Assembly (NCBI GenBank): GCA_038247995.1
Contig: JBBRUG010000239.1
Span: 1 to 9,579, forward strand
Direction of reading: 5' to 3'
DNA from: JBBRUG01 sp038247995
GTDB lineage: Bacteria > Chloroflexota > Chloroflexia > Chloroflexales > Chloroflexaceae
Length of the DNA stretch: 9,579 bases
Below, piece by piece: positions 1 to 6,629 of the stretch (its first letter is position 1; each line of letters begins with the position of its first letter). Position numbers and translations under genes: made by a program. Under the pieces are notes generated by a model, which made no database searches, was not told where the DNA came from, and saw only the letters and a program-made list of their open reading frames with translations.

Positions 1-116
1 ATTTCTACACGCCCGCTGCGCGTGATGTAGATGATGCAACTGATGAGGACGACGAATTCGCTGAGGTGCAACCAACCCGGCGCCGTTCCGGGCGCATCCT
101 CGACGATGACGAATAG
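1..116 (+). CDS. C-terminal end of an upstream gene (partial), acidic tail
   Basis: The reading frame is open from the left edge of the window to a TAG at 114-116 and gives the last 37 residues of a protein whose body lies outside. About a third of these residues are Asp or Glu, in clusters such as DEDDE and a final LDDDE, with a short basic patch (TRRRSGR) between them. Such tails are usually disordered and solvent-exposed. No domain can be recognised. The terminator-like hairpin immediately downstream supports this being a real gene end. No function is assigned. Confidence 0.5.
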   Translation, partial: FYTPAARDVDDATDEDDEFAEVQPTRRRSGRILDDDE

Positions 117-132
117 ACCGCAGTAGATTGTG

Positions 133-188
133 CGGCCACGCTGCTGCTCAGCGCCCACGTGCGTTGGCGCTGCGTGGCCGTTCGTTTT
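133..188 (+). terminator. Terminator-like hairpin after the upstream gene
   Basis: Bases 133-141 (CGGCCACGC) pair perfectly with 172-180 (GCGTGGCCG). Inside this 9-bp stem a second stem can form, 150-155 (AGCGCC) with 166-171 (GGCGCT). The sequence that follows is TTCGTTTT (181-188), an interrupted T-run. The position is 17 bases after the TAG of the upstream gene and 28 bases before the next start. It is most likely a Rho-independent terminator, although the large loop and broken T-run make it less than ideal. Confidence 0.55.
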
Positions 189-215
189 GCGGTGTGAATG
201 AGAGAGGATTAGTTT

Positions 216-1121
216 ATGTCGCTTGAGGAGCAAATCGTCCGCTTGGGCGATGTCGGTCGCCCGCTTGCTCAGGCTGAATTGAAGGTGATTGCCAACCTGG
301 AACAGGCCGGACTCGCCGATTTTTGGCCCGTCTGGCAGACGTTTCCGCCCGAACGCCGGCTCGCGATTATTCAGACGATTGATAGCCTGGCTGAAGATAA
401 TATCGACCTCGATTATCGGCCCGTTTTACGCGCCTGCCTGCGCGACTCCGATCCCGCTGTGCGCGCTGCTGCGGTGGCAGGCTTGTGGGAAGACGAAACT
501 GAGGCGACAATGGATCGCCTGATCCGGCTCATCGGTGATGAAGCAGGCGAGGTGCGGGTGGCGGCGGTTGTCGCTCTGGCCGCCTTTGCCTATCGCGCCG
601 AAGTCGAAGAATTGTCTGCCCCTGCCGCGCAGCGCGTGTATGCCGCGCTGTTGCGCACCGCCACCGATCCCGAAGAGCCGCTCGATGTGCGCCGGCGGGC
701 GATCGAAGGCTTGGGCTACTTCGCGAATTCGCGTGAAGCTCAGGCCGAGATTGGGCGTGCATATGCCCATCCGGAATTAGCTATGCGTGAGAGTGCGGTG
801 CTCGCCATGGGCCGTTCGATGCGCGAAACATGGATGCCCTACGTCCAGCGCGAACTCCAGAGTCCGTCACCCGCGATGCGCTATGAAGCGGCGCGCGCGG
901 TTGGCGAGTTCGGGGAAGAGGGCCGTCCAATGCTTCCGGCGCTGCTTCCGCTCGTTGATGATGATGATATTGAGATCGCCGCCACGGCGATCTGGTCGCT
1001 GGGCCAGATTGGTGGCCCCAATGCCCGCCGCATTCTTGAACGTCTGGTGCGTTCACGCGATGACGGACGGCGTCAGGCTGCACAGGATGCGCTTGATGAA
1101 TTTGCGCTTGATCAGCTTTAG
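216..1121 (+). CDS. HEAT-repeat protein
   Basis: This is a 301-residue soluble protein made almost entirely of helical-pair repeats of about 30 residues. Recognisable units lie near residues 68-98, 101-128, 142-172, 179-204, 207-236, 240-268 and 270-299. Each carries the pattern of a loop D/P followed by V-R-x-A-A and a small-residue helix, for example DPAVRAAAVAGL, PAMRYEAARAVGEFG and DIEIAATAIWSLGQIG. HEAT and PBS-lyase-like repeat proteins form curved solenoids that bind other proteins; some act on phycobilin, but nothing here indicates that. No catalytic motif or signal peptide is visible. The ATG is supported by GAGAGG at 202-207, eight bases upstream. The gene is followed after 11 bases by a PIG-L deacetylase, so the two are probably co-transcribed. 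The fold is clear; the partner is unknown. Confidence 0.9.
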   Translation: MSLEEQIVRLGDVGRPLAQAELKVIANLEQAGLADFWPVWQTFPPERRLAIIQTIDSLAEDNIDLDYRPVLRACLRDSDPAVRAAAVAGLWEDETEATMDRLIRLIGDEAGEVRVAAVVALAAFAYRAEVEELSAPAAQRVYAALLRTATDPEEPLDVRRRAIEGLGYFANSREAQAEIGRAYAHPELAMRESAVLAMGRSMRETWMPYVQRELQSPSPAMRYEAARAVGEFGEEGRPMLPALLPLVDDDDIEIAATAIWSLGQIGGPNARRILERLVRSRDDGRRQAAQDALDEFALDQL

Positions 1122-1132
1122 GTAGGCAGTGT

Positions 1133-1939
1133 ATGCCCATTCATTACACGAACCTCGCCGATCTGCACGCTCCGTACGCTCATATTTATCTCTCGCCGCA
1201 CCTCGACGATGCTGCTATTTCTTGTGGTGGCAGCATCGCGCGCTTCGTCGCTTCCGGCGATGCGGTTCTGGTGGTGAATATCTGTAGCGCTAGCCCACCT
1301 GTCGGCCAGGCGCTGAGCGCCTTCGCGCAGCAGATGCACGCTCAGTGGGGGCTACCGCCGGCTGAAGCTGTTCAGCAGCGGCTCCACGAGGATATCGAGG
1401 CGCTTGAAACCCTCGGTGTTGATAGCTATCAACTGGATCTGCTCGATGCGATCTATCGTTGTCCTGCCGACTATGTGAATGATCCAACCCTTTTCGGCAC
1501 AATTGCTTCCGACGACAGCCTGGCTAAAACCCTGCTGAGCCATTTACAGCCGTTGGTGGCGCGTTTCCCCGGCGCGATTATCTACGCTCCTCTCGGTGTC
1601 GGCAATCACGTCGATCACCAGGCGACCTACCATGCAGCGATGGCGCTGGCCAAGCAAGGTTATACGGTCGCTTGCTACGAGGATTTGCCCTATACGGCTG
1701 TGCGGGGAGCACTCGAACGGCGTCTTAGTCAGATCGGCGGCGCCGATCTGTTCTTGCCTACGGTTATGGCGATTGACCCCACCTTGGCGCGCAAGATCAG
1801 CGCAATTGAAGCGTATGCCAGCCAGATCGGTACGCTTTTCGGCAGTAGTACCGCTATGGAACGCACAATCCGCGAGTACGCCGAGGGCCTGCGCCCTGAT
1901 AGCAGTACCTATGGCGAACGGATCTGGGTGCGTCGCTAG
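1133..1939 (+). CDS. PIG-L/LmbE-family zinc-dependent deacetylase
   Basis: The 268-residue protein matches the PIG-L (LmbE) family, metal-dependent hydrolases that remove N-acetyl groups from GlcNAc-containing sugars or related amides. The diagnostic motif SPHLDDAAISCGG lies at residues 21-33, where H23 and D26 are the expected zinc ligands and D25 the likely general base. The second metal motif H-V-D-H is at residues 159-162 (bases 1607-1618), preceded by the usual PLGVGNH turn. The length is typical. No signal peptide is seen, so the enzyme should be cytoplasmic. It starts 11 bases after the HEAT gene, consistent with an operon. Family members act on glycosylphosphatidylinositol precursors, mycothiol or bacillithiol precursors, and antibiotic sugars. 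Which substrate applies here cannot be read from the sequence. Confidence 0.92.
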   Translation: MPIHYTNLADLHAPYAHIYLSPHLDDAAISCGGSIARFVASGDAVLVVNICSASPPVGQALSAFAQQMHAQWGLPPAEAVQQRLHEDIEALETLGVDSYQLDLLDAIYRCPADYVNDPTLFGTIASDDSLAKTLLSHLQPLVARFPGAIIYAPLGVGNHVDHQATYHAAMALAKQGYTVACYEDLPYTAVRGALERRLSQIGGADLFLPTVMAIDPTLARKISAIEAYASQIGTLFGSSTAMERTIREYAEGLRPDSSTYGERIWVRR

Positions 1940-1975
1940 CCCTACGCCATTGATGTAGCGCAATAACGATGAGCA

Positions 1976-2265
1976 GAACGATTGCACTCCTCCACACGCC
2001 GGCGCGCTTTGTGCGCCATCCGAATGCAGTGCCGTCACCCGCTCAGGGGTGCGGATCAGGGCCAAAAAGGGGCGGATGGAACGATTGCACTCCTCCACAC
2101 GCCGGCGCGCTTTGTGCGCCGTCCGAATGCAGTGCCGTCACCCGCTCAGGGGTGTGGATCAGGGCCAAAAAGGGGCGGATGGAACGATTGCACTCCTCCA
2201 CACGCTGGCGCGCTTTGTGCGCCATCCGAATGCAGTGCCGTCACTCGCTCAGGGGTGCGGATCAG
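1976..2265 (+). repeat. 103-bp tandem repeat, 2.8 copies, each with two hairpins
   Basis: Three head-to-tail units lie at 1976-2078, 2079-2181 and 2182-2265. The last is cut after 84 bases. They differ at only four positions, all transitions. Each unit contains hairpin A (first copy GGCGCGC 2001-2007 with GTGCGCC 2011-2017, TTT loop) and hairpin B (CACCC 2036-2040 with GGGTG 2047-2051). The array fills most of the gap between the deacetylase and the FemAB gene. The unit length is not a multiple of three and the units lack stops in all three forward frames, so long overlapping open frames here are artefacts. No spacer-and-repeat alternation is present, so it is not a CRISPR array. Confidence 0.95.
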
Positions 2266-2266
2266 T

Positions 2267-3343
2267 GTGCTTATGCGATCTGAAATAGACTTGGCGCTTG
2301 CCATTATTGAACCGGCCCACGAGGTCTGGCAGGCATTTGTTGATGCGCATCCACAAGGCAACTTGCTGCAAGGCGCTGCCTGGGGCGATCTTAAGGCGCA
2401 GTTTGGCTGGCAGGCCCGCCGGATCGCCGTAAGCGACGCGGCAGGGGTTATTGTTGCCGGCGCTCAGGTGCTCTTCCGCAGACGGTACGGCCTTAGTGTC
2501 GCCTACACGCCGCGTGGTCCGCTGTTGAGTGGAACGGCGCATGTTGATCGGGTGTTGCTGAGCGCAATCGCACGTTCCGCCCGCCGGGCGCGGGCCGTGT
2601 TGCTGCGCCTGGAACCGAATTGCCGCGAAACCCATCCTCAGTCCGACCAGTTGCATAGCTGGATGCTGCTCCAAGGCTTACGCCCCGTGGCGAGTATTCA
2701 ACCGCGCAGTAGCGTCCATGTTGATCTGCGCCGTTCCGAAGAGGCAATCTTTGCCGCCTGCTCCAAGGGCCATCGGGCCGATATCCGCCGCGCTGAGCGC
2801 CAGGGTGTTCAGGTGCGCGTCGGCGCCGCCGCCGACCTGCCGGCCTTCCACGCGATTATGGTTGCAACCGGAGCGCGGGCCGGTTTTGGCGTGCATAGTG
2901 CAGCCTACTATCAGAGCGTCTGGGCGCTGCACGGGCCGCGCGCCCGCCTATTTTTAGCTGAATTGAATGGCGTACTCGTTGCCGCCCAACTAGTCTGCGC
3001 TGATGCCCAGATGGGCGCCTACCTCTACAGCGGCGCCCTGGACGAGGGCTTGCGCGCCGGCGCCAATCACCTACTCGCATGGCATGCTATCCGCTGGGCG
3101 CGTGATCAGGGCTGCCATACCTACGACCTCTGGGGCATCCCCGATGCGTTTGGTCAGGCCGCCGCTGCTGCCACGTCTGCCGAACGCGAAGCGCTCGAAG
3201 CGGCAGCGCAGGCCGATCCGCTGATCGGCGTTTATCGTTTCAAGAAGGGCTTCGGCGGCGCTGTGGTGCGTTATCTGCCCGCCTACGATCTGCCGCTCAT
3301 CCCACCCCTGTATCGCCTCGCGGTGCGCCGGATCGACGGATAA
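2267..3343 (+). CDS. FemAB/FemX-type peptidoglycan aminoacyltransferase
   Basis: The protein resembles the FemABX family, which transfers amino acids from aminoacyl-tRNA to the stem peptide of lipid II to build the interpeptide bridge. Counted from the ATG at 2273 (356 residues), the N-terminal GNAT-like half carries the typical segment around residues 28-47 (NLLQGAAWGDLKAQFGW). The second half contains the basic HRADIRRAERQGV stretch and ends with GVYRFKKGFGG near residues 319-329, a hallmark of the family. Two starts compete. GTG at 2267 has AGGGG (2251-2255) at 11 bases; ATG at 2273, two codons later, has poorer spacing. The frame stays open through the upstream repeats to 1982, but that extension is repeat DNA and is not believed. 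murE follows 90 bases after the stop, which fits a role in cell-wall precursor synthesis. The amino acid added is unknown. Confidence 0.85.
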   Translation: MLMRSEIDLALAIIEPAHEVWQAFVDAHPQGNLLQGAAWGDLKAQFGWQARRIAVSDAAGVIVAGAQVLFRRRYGLSVAYTPRGPLLSGTAHVDRVLLSAIARSARRARAVLLRLEPNCRETHPQSDQLHSWMLLQGLRPVASIQPRSSVHVDLRRSEEAIFAACSKGHRADIRRAERQGVQVRVGAAADLPAFHAIMVATGARAGFGVHSAAYYQSVWALHGPRARLFLAELNGVLVAAQLVCADAQMGAYLYSGALDEGLRAGANHLLAWHAIRWARDQGCHTYDLWGIPDAFGQAAAAATSAEREALEAAAQADPLIGVYRFKKGFGGAVVRYLPAYDLPLIPPLYRLAVRRIDG

Positions 3344-3393
3344 AATTGACCACATCTGTCATTGTGTACGCGGACGGCATTGCTTGATGATCC

Positions 3394-3413
3394 GGGAGCA
3401 TCGCGAAGCTCCC
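3394..3413 (+). repeat. Short inverted repeat upstream of murE
   Basis: GGGAGC (3394-3399) pairs with GCTCCC (3408-3413) around an 8-base loop. It lies between the FemAB stop and the preferred murE ATG. No T-run follows, so it is not a good terminator. It could be a leader hairpin or a small dispersed palindrome. Confidence 0.45.
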
Positions 3414-3433
3414 CTACTGATCCGATTATTGCT

Positions 3434-4963
3434 ATGAATCCTTTTCTCCGCGATCTGCTTACTAACATAACGACCGTCCAGATCATTGGCGATCTTGATC
3501 GCCCAATCGCCGGCCTGGCCTACGATTCGCGTCAGGTAACGCCGGGTGGGCTGTTTGTCGCGATTCGCGGCTATCACGTCGATGGCCACGCCTATGTCGC
3601 GCAGGCTGTCGCCCGGGGCGCAGCCGCCGTGGTGGTTGATGCGCGCCATTGGTCGGGTGATGTGCCTGCCGGGGCAACACTGATTGTTGTGCCCGGTAGC
3701 CGCGTGGCGCTCGCGCCGCTTGCTGCGGCCTGGTACGCGCATCCGGGCCGCGAACTGACCGTCGTTGGCGTGACCGGCACAAAGGGTAAAAGCACCACGA
3801 CCGACTTGATCAGCCAGGTGCTCGATGGCCTGGGGCATACTACGGGCCTGATCAGCACGGTGGACTTCAAAGTTGGCCTGCGGCGCTGGGCGAACAGCAC
3901 GCGTCAAAGCACACCCGAGGCGCCTGAAGTGCAGGCATTGCTGCGTGAGATGGTTGCGGCAAATTGTACCCACGCCGTGGTTGAAGCGACCTCGCACGCC
4001 CTTTCGGCGCGTTGGAATCGTCTGGGCGGCTGCGCCTTTGATCTGGCGGTGTTCCTCAACATCACCCACGAACACCTCGATTATCACGGCAGCTTTGAGC
4101 AGTATCGCGCCGACAAAGCGCGTCTCTTTGCAATGCTGGAAACAGGTGCGGCACCTGCGCGGGCCTGGGCCATTGCGAATGCCGATGATCCGAGTTGCAC
4201 TTACTTTCTTGAAGCTGCGCCGGCTACGGCCCGCCGGCTTACGTTTGGCCTGCACGCCCCTGCGGATGTACAGGGCAATCTTCTACAGGCAACCCCAGAC
4301 GGCGCGACCTTTCAGGTGCGGACACCGTGGGGCAACGCTGAAGCGCGGATTAGCCTACCGGGGCCGTTTAACGTTGCTAATGCGCTGGCGACGCTATGCG
4401 TGGCGCTAACGCAGGGCGCGTCGCTTGATGCAGTTGTAGCCGCCCTCGGCTCGGCGCGCGCCCCGCGCGGCCGGATGCAGGCTGTCCGTGCAGGCCAACC
4501 CTTCAGCGTGATCGTGGATTACGCACACAACCCCGACTCGTTTGAGCAGGTTTTTTGGCTGCTTCAGCCGCTTACTCCAGGCCGAATGATCGCTGTGTTC
4601 GGCAGTGCAGGCGAACGTGATCTGGCCAAGCGCGCGATCCAGGGCGCGATCGCCGGGCGCTACTGTGCGCTCAGTGTGCTCACCGACGAAGATCCGCGCG
4701 GCGAAGATCGGGAGGCGATCATCGCTCAGATCGCCGAGGGTGTGGCAAGCGTCGGTAAGCGTGAAGGTGAAGGCTACCTGTGCATCCCCGATCGGCGCGA
4801 AGCCATCCGGGTTGCCTTTGCTGCTGCCCAACCCGGCGATCTGGTTTTGCTGCTCGGCAAAGGCCACGAAGGTAACATTATCTATGCTCATGGCAGCGAA
4901 CCCTGGGACGAAGCCGGCGTAGCGCGGGCACTCCTGGCGGAAATGGGTTATCGCGCAGGGTGA
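3434..4963 (+). CDS. murE: UDP-N-acetylmuramyl-tripeptide synthetase
   Basis: This Mur ligase adds the third residue, a diamino acid, to UDP-MurNAc-L-Ala-D-Glu in the cytoplasm, using ATP. From the ATG at 3434 it has 509 residues, normal for MurE. Visible motifs in order are the N-terminal substrate-binding domain with YDSRQVTPGGLFVAIRG, the P-loop GVTGTKGKSTTT starting at residue 112, EATSHAL from residue 184, ITHEHLDYHG, and the likely carbamylated lysine K228 in DKARLF. The VDYAHNPDSFE segment of the C-terminal domain and GSAGERDLAKR follow. The diamino-acid selectivity motif, DNPR in DAP-adding enzymes, reads EDPR here (residues 419-422). A TTG at 3362 would add 24 residues with no family similarity and no Shine-Dalgarno, so the ATG is preferred, although its own ribosome site is also weak. 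The FemAB neighbour upstream acts on the product lipid-linked peptide. Confidence 0.95.
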   Translation: MNPFLRDLLTNITTVQIIGDLDRPIAGLAYDSRQVTPGGLFVAIRGYHVDGHAYVAQAVARGAAAVVVDARHWSGDVPAGATLIVVPGSRVALAPLAAAWYAHPGRELTVVGVTGTKGKSTTTDLISQVLDGLGHTTGLISTVDFKVGLRRWANSTRQSTPEAPEVQALLREMVAANCTHAVVEATSHALSARWNRLGGCAFDLAVFLNITHEHLDYHGSFEQYRADKARLFAMLETGAAPARAWAIANADDPSCTYFLEAAPATARRLTFGLHAPADVQGNLLQATPDGATFQVRTPWGNAEARISLPGPFNVANALATLCVALTQGASLDAVVAALGSARAPRGRMQAVRAGQPFSVIVDYAHNPDSFEQVFWLLQPLTPGRMIAVFGSAGERDLAKRAIQGAIAGRYCALSVLTDEDPRGEDREAIIAQIAEGVASVGKREGEGYLCIPDRREAIRVAFAAAQPGDLVLLLGKGHEGNIIYAHGSEPWDEAGVARALLAEMGYRAG

Positions 4964-5019
4964 TGGAGCGATGAGCTTATTCCGCCGAAAGGTGTACCTG
5001 CGCGCCCATGAATGCAGGG

Positions 5020-5061
5020 TATACTGAGTCTAGTGTTTGTCTAGTCAAATAGTGATTTGAC
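5020..5061 (+). promoter_or_regulatory. Possible promoter and operator upstream of the MATE gene
   Basis: A TATACT at 5020-5025 resembles a -10 box, but no convincing -35 box lies at the right distance. Downstream are two direct GTCTAG hexamers at 5028-5033 and 5039-5044, spaced 11 bases, or one helical turn. A perfect dyad follows: GTCAAAT (5044-5050), AGTG, ATTTGAC (5055-5061). Such a dyad just after a transcription start is a common repressor arrangement, and drug exporters are often under local MarR- or TetR-type control. No regulator gene is present in the window, so the assignment is inferential. Confidence 0.35.
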
Positions 5062-5070
5062 GATTGTTCA

Positions 5071-5111
5071 CTGGGTGGTGGCAGGTGGCGTAGCCGCATG
5101 CTACCACCCAG
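5071..5111 (+). promoter_or_regulatory. Strong hairpin in the MATE leader
   Basis: Bases 5071-5083 (CTGGGTGGTGGCA) pair with 5099-5111 (TGCTACCACCCAG) over 13 positions, with one G-U pair. A small GGC/GCC stem sits inside the loop. It ends 15 bases before the ATG of the MATE gene and is not followed by a T-run, so it is not a normal terminator. It could influence translation initiation or transcript stability. No clear Shine-Dalgarno is seen between it and the start codon. Confidence 0.45.
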
Positions 5112-5126
5112 ATGTCTTGAAATTCT

Positions 5127-6518
5127 ATGGCTTCAATCAGCGCGCGGCGGGCGCTTCCCGCCGAACCTTCCACGCGGCGCCGGGTGTTCAGCTTGGCGCT
5201 GCCGGCCGTTTTTGAGCAACTGCTGAATACACTTGTCGGCCTGGCCGATGTCTATATGGTCGGCAATCTCACGCTTGTCGCCGCCACTACTCTTGGTTAT
5301 ACGAGTGCCACTGCGCTAAACGCCACCGGCCTGGGCAACCAGTTTACCTGGCTCGTAATGGTGCTGTTTATGGCCGTCGGCATCGGCAGCACAGCGCTCA
5401 CCGCGCGCGCCATTGGGGCACGCGACACGCCGATCCTTGCGCGGATTGTGCGTCAGTCAATTGTGTTGGCCATCGTCGTTGGCCTGATCGCCCTCGTCGG
5501 CGGGTTGCTCTTTGCTGAGCCATTCCTGCGCCTCCTGGGCACGCCCGCCGAGGTGCTGCCGCTGGCCACAGGCTATGTGCATATAAATGCGCTGGCCTTC
5601 TTCCCCACAGCGCTATTGCTGGTTGGCACAGCTATGCTGCGCGGCGCCGGTGATACCCGCACGCCACTCTATGTGATGCTCGGCATCAATATCGTGAATA
5701 TTGGCATTACCTGGTTGCTCGTCAATGGTCAGTTCGGCCTGCCGGCCATGGGCGTCGACGGCGCGGCGATCGGCACAGCGGTTGCGCGTGGCCTCGGCGG
5801 CCTGGTGCTGATTGGGTTGCTGGTGCGCGGTCATTCTGGGCTGCGGCTCAGTTGGGATCCGCGGCCTGATCGCGAAACATTGCGCCGGTTGGTGCGGATC
5901 GGCCTGCCGACAGCCGGCGAGCAATTGCTCTTCCAGGGTGCGCTGCTGATCTTTATTCGCTTCGTGAATGGTCTGGGGACGGCTGCCTACGCCGCACATA
6001 CGGTCTCGATCAGTATTGAGTCGCTCTCGTTCCTGCCGGGCCTGGGCTATGCCGCTGCGACCAGCGCGCTGGTTGGGCAGGCGTTGGGCGCCCGTAATCC
6101 GCGCCAGGCCGAAGCATACACCTACGAGGCGTTGCTCCAGGGCGGCCTGATGATGGCGCTGATTGGCTCGACAATGGTATTCTTCCCGCAAACCTTAACG
6201 GCGATCTTCGTCAACGATCCGGCGGTCATTCAAGCCGCCGCGGCGCCGCTCCGTGCCGCCGGCCTCGTGCAGCCGGCTCTGGCCGTAAGTTTTATCATGC
6301 TTGGTGCGTTGCGCGGCGCCGGCGATACCCGTTGGCCGCTCTACAGTCGGATGCTCACGACCTGGGGCGTTCGCCTTCCGCTGACGATTCTGCTGGTGGT
6401 GTACCTGGACATGGGTCTGGGCGGGATCTGGCTGGCAATGTGTACCGATTTCACGTTCCAGGCCATTCTGGCCCTGCATCGCTTCAACTCAGGTCGTTGG
6501 CAGCGGATTGAAGTATGA
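5127..6518 (+). CDS. MATE-family multidrug/toxin efflux transporter
   Basis: This 463-residue integral membrane protein of the MATE (NorM/DinF) family should export organic cations or other toxic compounds in exchange for Na+ or H+. About twelve hydrophobic helices are visible, arranged as two homologous halves. The internal duplication shows in the repeated motif RGAGDTR followed by x-PLY, at residues 172-178 and 396-402. The N-terminus has the family pattern (LALPAVFEQLLNTLVGLADVYMVG, split here as LALPAVFEQLL and LADVYMVG) after a short basic stretch. Length is typical for a complete transporter. The gene stands alone, with a 163-base upstream gap containing dyad elements and a downstream hairpin, so it is probably its own transcription unit. 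Family assignment is secure; the substrate is unknown. Confidence 0.95.
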   Translation: MASISARRALPAEPSTRRRVFSLALPAVFEQLLNTLVGLADVYMVGNLTLVAATTLGYTSATALNATGLGNQFTWLVMVLFMAVGIGSTALTARAIGARDTPILARIVRQSIVLAIVVGLIALVGGLLFAEPFLRLLGTPAEVLPLATGYVHINALAFFPTALLLVGTAMLRGAGDTRTPLYVMLGINIVNIGITWLLVNGQFGLPAMGVDGAAIGTAVARGLGGLVLIGLLVRGHSGLRLSWDPRPDRETLRRLVRIGLPTAGEQLLFQGALLIFIRFVNGLGTAAYAAHTVSISIESLSFLPGLGYAAATSALVGQALGARNPRQAEAYTYEALLQGGLMMALIGSTMVFFPQTLTAIFVNDPAVIQAAAAPLRAAGLVQPALAVSFIMLGALRGAGDTRWPLYSRMLTTWGVRLPLTILLVVYLDMGLGGIWLAMCTDFTFQAILALHRFNSGRWQRIEV

Positions 6519-6520
6519 TG

Positions 6521-6543
6521 GTCAGGAGTCAGGAGTCAGGAGT
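6521..6543 (+). repeat. Heptamer tandem repeat (GTCAGGA)n
   Basis: The heptamer GTCAGGA occurs three times in perfect tandem at 6521-6541, followed by GT of a fourth, starting two bases after the MATE stop. Short heptameric tandem repeats in intergenic DNA are known from cyanobacteria and some other large bacterial genomes. Here it is directly visible, but its role is unknown. Confidence 0.9.
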
Positions 6544-6557
6544 GGGGCGCGTTCGTC

Positions 6558-6584
6558 GCAGGCATTCAAGGCCTGCAGCGTTTT
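6558..6584 (+). terminator. Weak terminator-like hairpin after the MATE gene
   Basis: GCAGGC (6558-6563) pairs with GCCTGC (6571-6576) around a 7-base loop, and TTTT follows at 6581-6584 after four unpaired bases. An outer GGCGC (6546-6550) / GCGCC (6588-6592) pairing is also possible. The short stem and short T-run make this a modest terminator candidate for the MATE transcript. Confidence 0.4.
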
Positions 6585-6629
6585 AGTGCGCCGCCCGTCT
6601 CATTGTATTCAGCGCTTTTCAGTGTGCCC

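Noticed and set aside
1976..2265. CRISPR array
   Set aside because: Units are contiguous and nearly identical over 103 bases, with no variable spacers and no cas genes.
1982..2266. Long N-terminal extension of the FemAB protein through the repeats, 453 residues in all
   Set aside because: The extension is translated tandem repeat read in a different frame in each copy, has no family similarity, and better starts exist at 2267 and 2273.
1969..2283. Open frame of 104 residues across the 103-bp repeats
   Set aside because: The repeats lack stops in all three forward frames because they are GC-rich; no ribosome site or codon signal singles this frame out.
3362..3433. TTG start for murE
   Set aside because: The added 24 residues do not resemble MurE N-termini and lack a Shine-Dalgarno; the ATG at 3434 gives normal family length.
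3359..4255. Antisense open frame of 298 residues opposite murE
   Set aside because: Shadow of murE on the other strand in GC-rich DNA; the murE motifs on the + strand are unambiguous.
5613..6191. Antisense open frame of 192 residues opposite the MATE gene
   Set aside because: The polar, Gln/Arg/His-rich translation is the usual mirror of hydrophobic membrane-protein codons.
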